Source: Butyricicoccus sp. (GTDB lineage Bacteria > Bacillota > Clostridia > Oscillospirales > Butyricicoccaceae). Taken from it: 15,093 nucleotides of DNA. The notes beneath the pieces are model-generated. The model made no database searches. It was not told the origin of the DNA and saw only the letters and a program-made list of their open reading frames with translations. Position numbers and translations under genes: made by a program. Below are positions 14,912-15,093 of the stretch, piece after piece (position 1 is the first letter of the stretch; every line of letters starts with the position of its first letter). The DNA is taken from contig JAUMSA010000182.1 in the NCBI GenBank assembly GCA_031293105.1, positions 1-15,093 on the forward strand, given 5' to 3'.

Positions 14912-15093
14912 TTATCGCACCCGTACATAGTGCACGCCGCTGCGTACCACCGCATACGGGAATTCGGTGTCATGTTCGAGCGGGACCAGCCGCGGCCGGC
15001 CGTCCTCGTCAAAAGCGCCCTCGGTCAGGATGCGGTCGATCACATGCACGCCCGGTGTGTCGCGTACCACGCGCCACAGTTCGTCGGTGCGGA
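14912..15093 (-). CDS. C-terminal end of a second baseplate-J-like protein (start outside window)
   Basis: The minus-strand frame enters from the right edge and ends at TAA 14912-14914, giving 59 residues: RTDELWRVVRDTPGVHVIDR, then LTEGAFDEDGRPRLVP and a YAVVRSGVHYVRVR ending. The RxDELxxxxxxxPGVxxIxR pattern aligns with the last 60 residues of the next gene's baseplate-J protein (RRSDVLALLQRLPGALEIQR) and with the usual end of gp47-family proteins, so this is probably the first of the tandem Afp11/Afp12-like pair. It lies 30 bases upstream of the complete J gene. The call rests on a short fragment and gene order. Confidence 0.65.
   Translation of the reverse strand, partial: RTDELWRVVRDTPGVHVIDRILTEGAFDEDGRPRLVPLEHDTEFPYAVVRSGVHYVRVR

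Larger units (their letters stand above)
1..15093 (-). other. Single long operon for a contractile injection system
   Basis: All eleven genes point the same way with gaps of 4-46 bases and one four-base overlap. Each has a purine-rich ribosome binding site, several overlapping the previous stop codon. No gap is long enough for an obvious promoter, and no stem with a U tract was seen. The promoter should be to the right of the window and the end to the left. No tRNA, rRNA, insertion sequence or CRISPR array was noticed. Confidence 0.8.

Noticed and set aside
1..15093. Ordinary contractile prophage or R-type tailocin
   Set aside because: The Afp15-type AAA+ ATPase, DUF4255 cap and DUF4280 tip are eCIS hallmarks, and no capsid, terminase, holin, lysin or integrase gene is in the window. 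The flanks could still change this view.

Overview
The window is one dense, single-direction gene cluster on the minus strand. It encodes about half of a contractile injection system (CIS): a phage-tail-like nanomachine of the eCIS/Afp/PVC/MAC lineage. Eleven genes, nine complete and one cut by the window at each end, cover nearly all of the 15.1 kb. Gaps are 4 to 46 bases, one junction is an ATGA overlap, and no convincing terminator or internal promoter is visible, so the set reads as one operon transcribed from right to left. High GC (roughly 60-65% by eye), strong AAAGGAGG-type ribosome binding sites on every gene, frequent GTG/TTG starts and gut-Clostridia-like protein character suggest a high-GC Firmicute (Oscillospiraceae/Ruminococcaceae-like). 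That placement is inference; no marker gene is present.

Layout in transcription order. (1) Baseplate block: C-terminal end of a gp47/baseplate-J-like protein (14912-15093), a complete baseplate-J-like protein (12821-14881), a gpI-like tail protein (11704-12798), and a 593-residue protein with a distinctive N-terminal motif and a C-terminal Ig-like domain (9926-11707). (2) A non-canonical block absent from Afp/PVC: a protein with a degenerate protein-kinase-like fold and a basic amphipathic tail (9175-9903); a four-helix membrane receptor with two outside domains, HAMP and a class III cyclase domain whose metal, substrate and transition-state residues all look substituted (6591-9170); a small tail-anchored membrane protein (6151-6567); and a single-pass membrane protein with nine MORN-type repeats (3798-6104). 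(3) Terminal block typical of eCIS: a DUF4255/Pvc16-type tail terminator with an unusual C-terminal extension (2464-3774), a DUF4280 PAAR-like spike-tip protein (2074-2451) and the AAA+ ATPase of the Afp15 type (1-2059, cut by the left edge).

The conserved proteins build the baseplate, tip, tail end and ATPase. The inserted membrane/pseudoenzyme block suggests that this CIS is docked at or controlled from the cytoplasmic membrane rather than simply released by lysis. The two adjacent predicted pseudoenzymes, kinase-like and cyclase-like, are the most unusual feature. Sheath, tube, LysM hub protein, VgrG-like spike, gp25 and tape measure are not in the window and should lie in the flanks.
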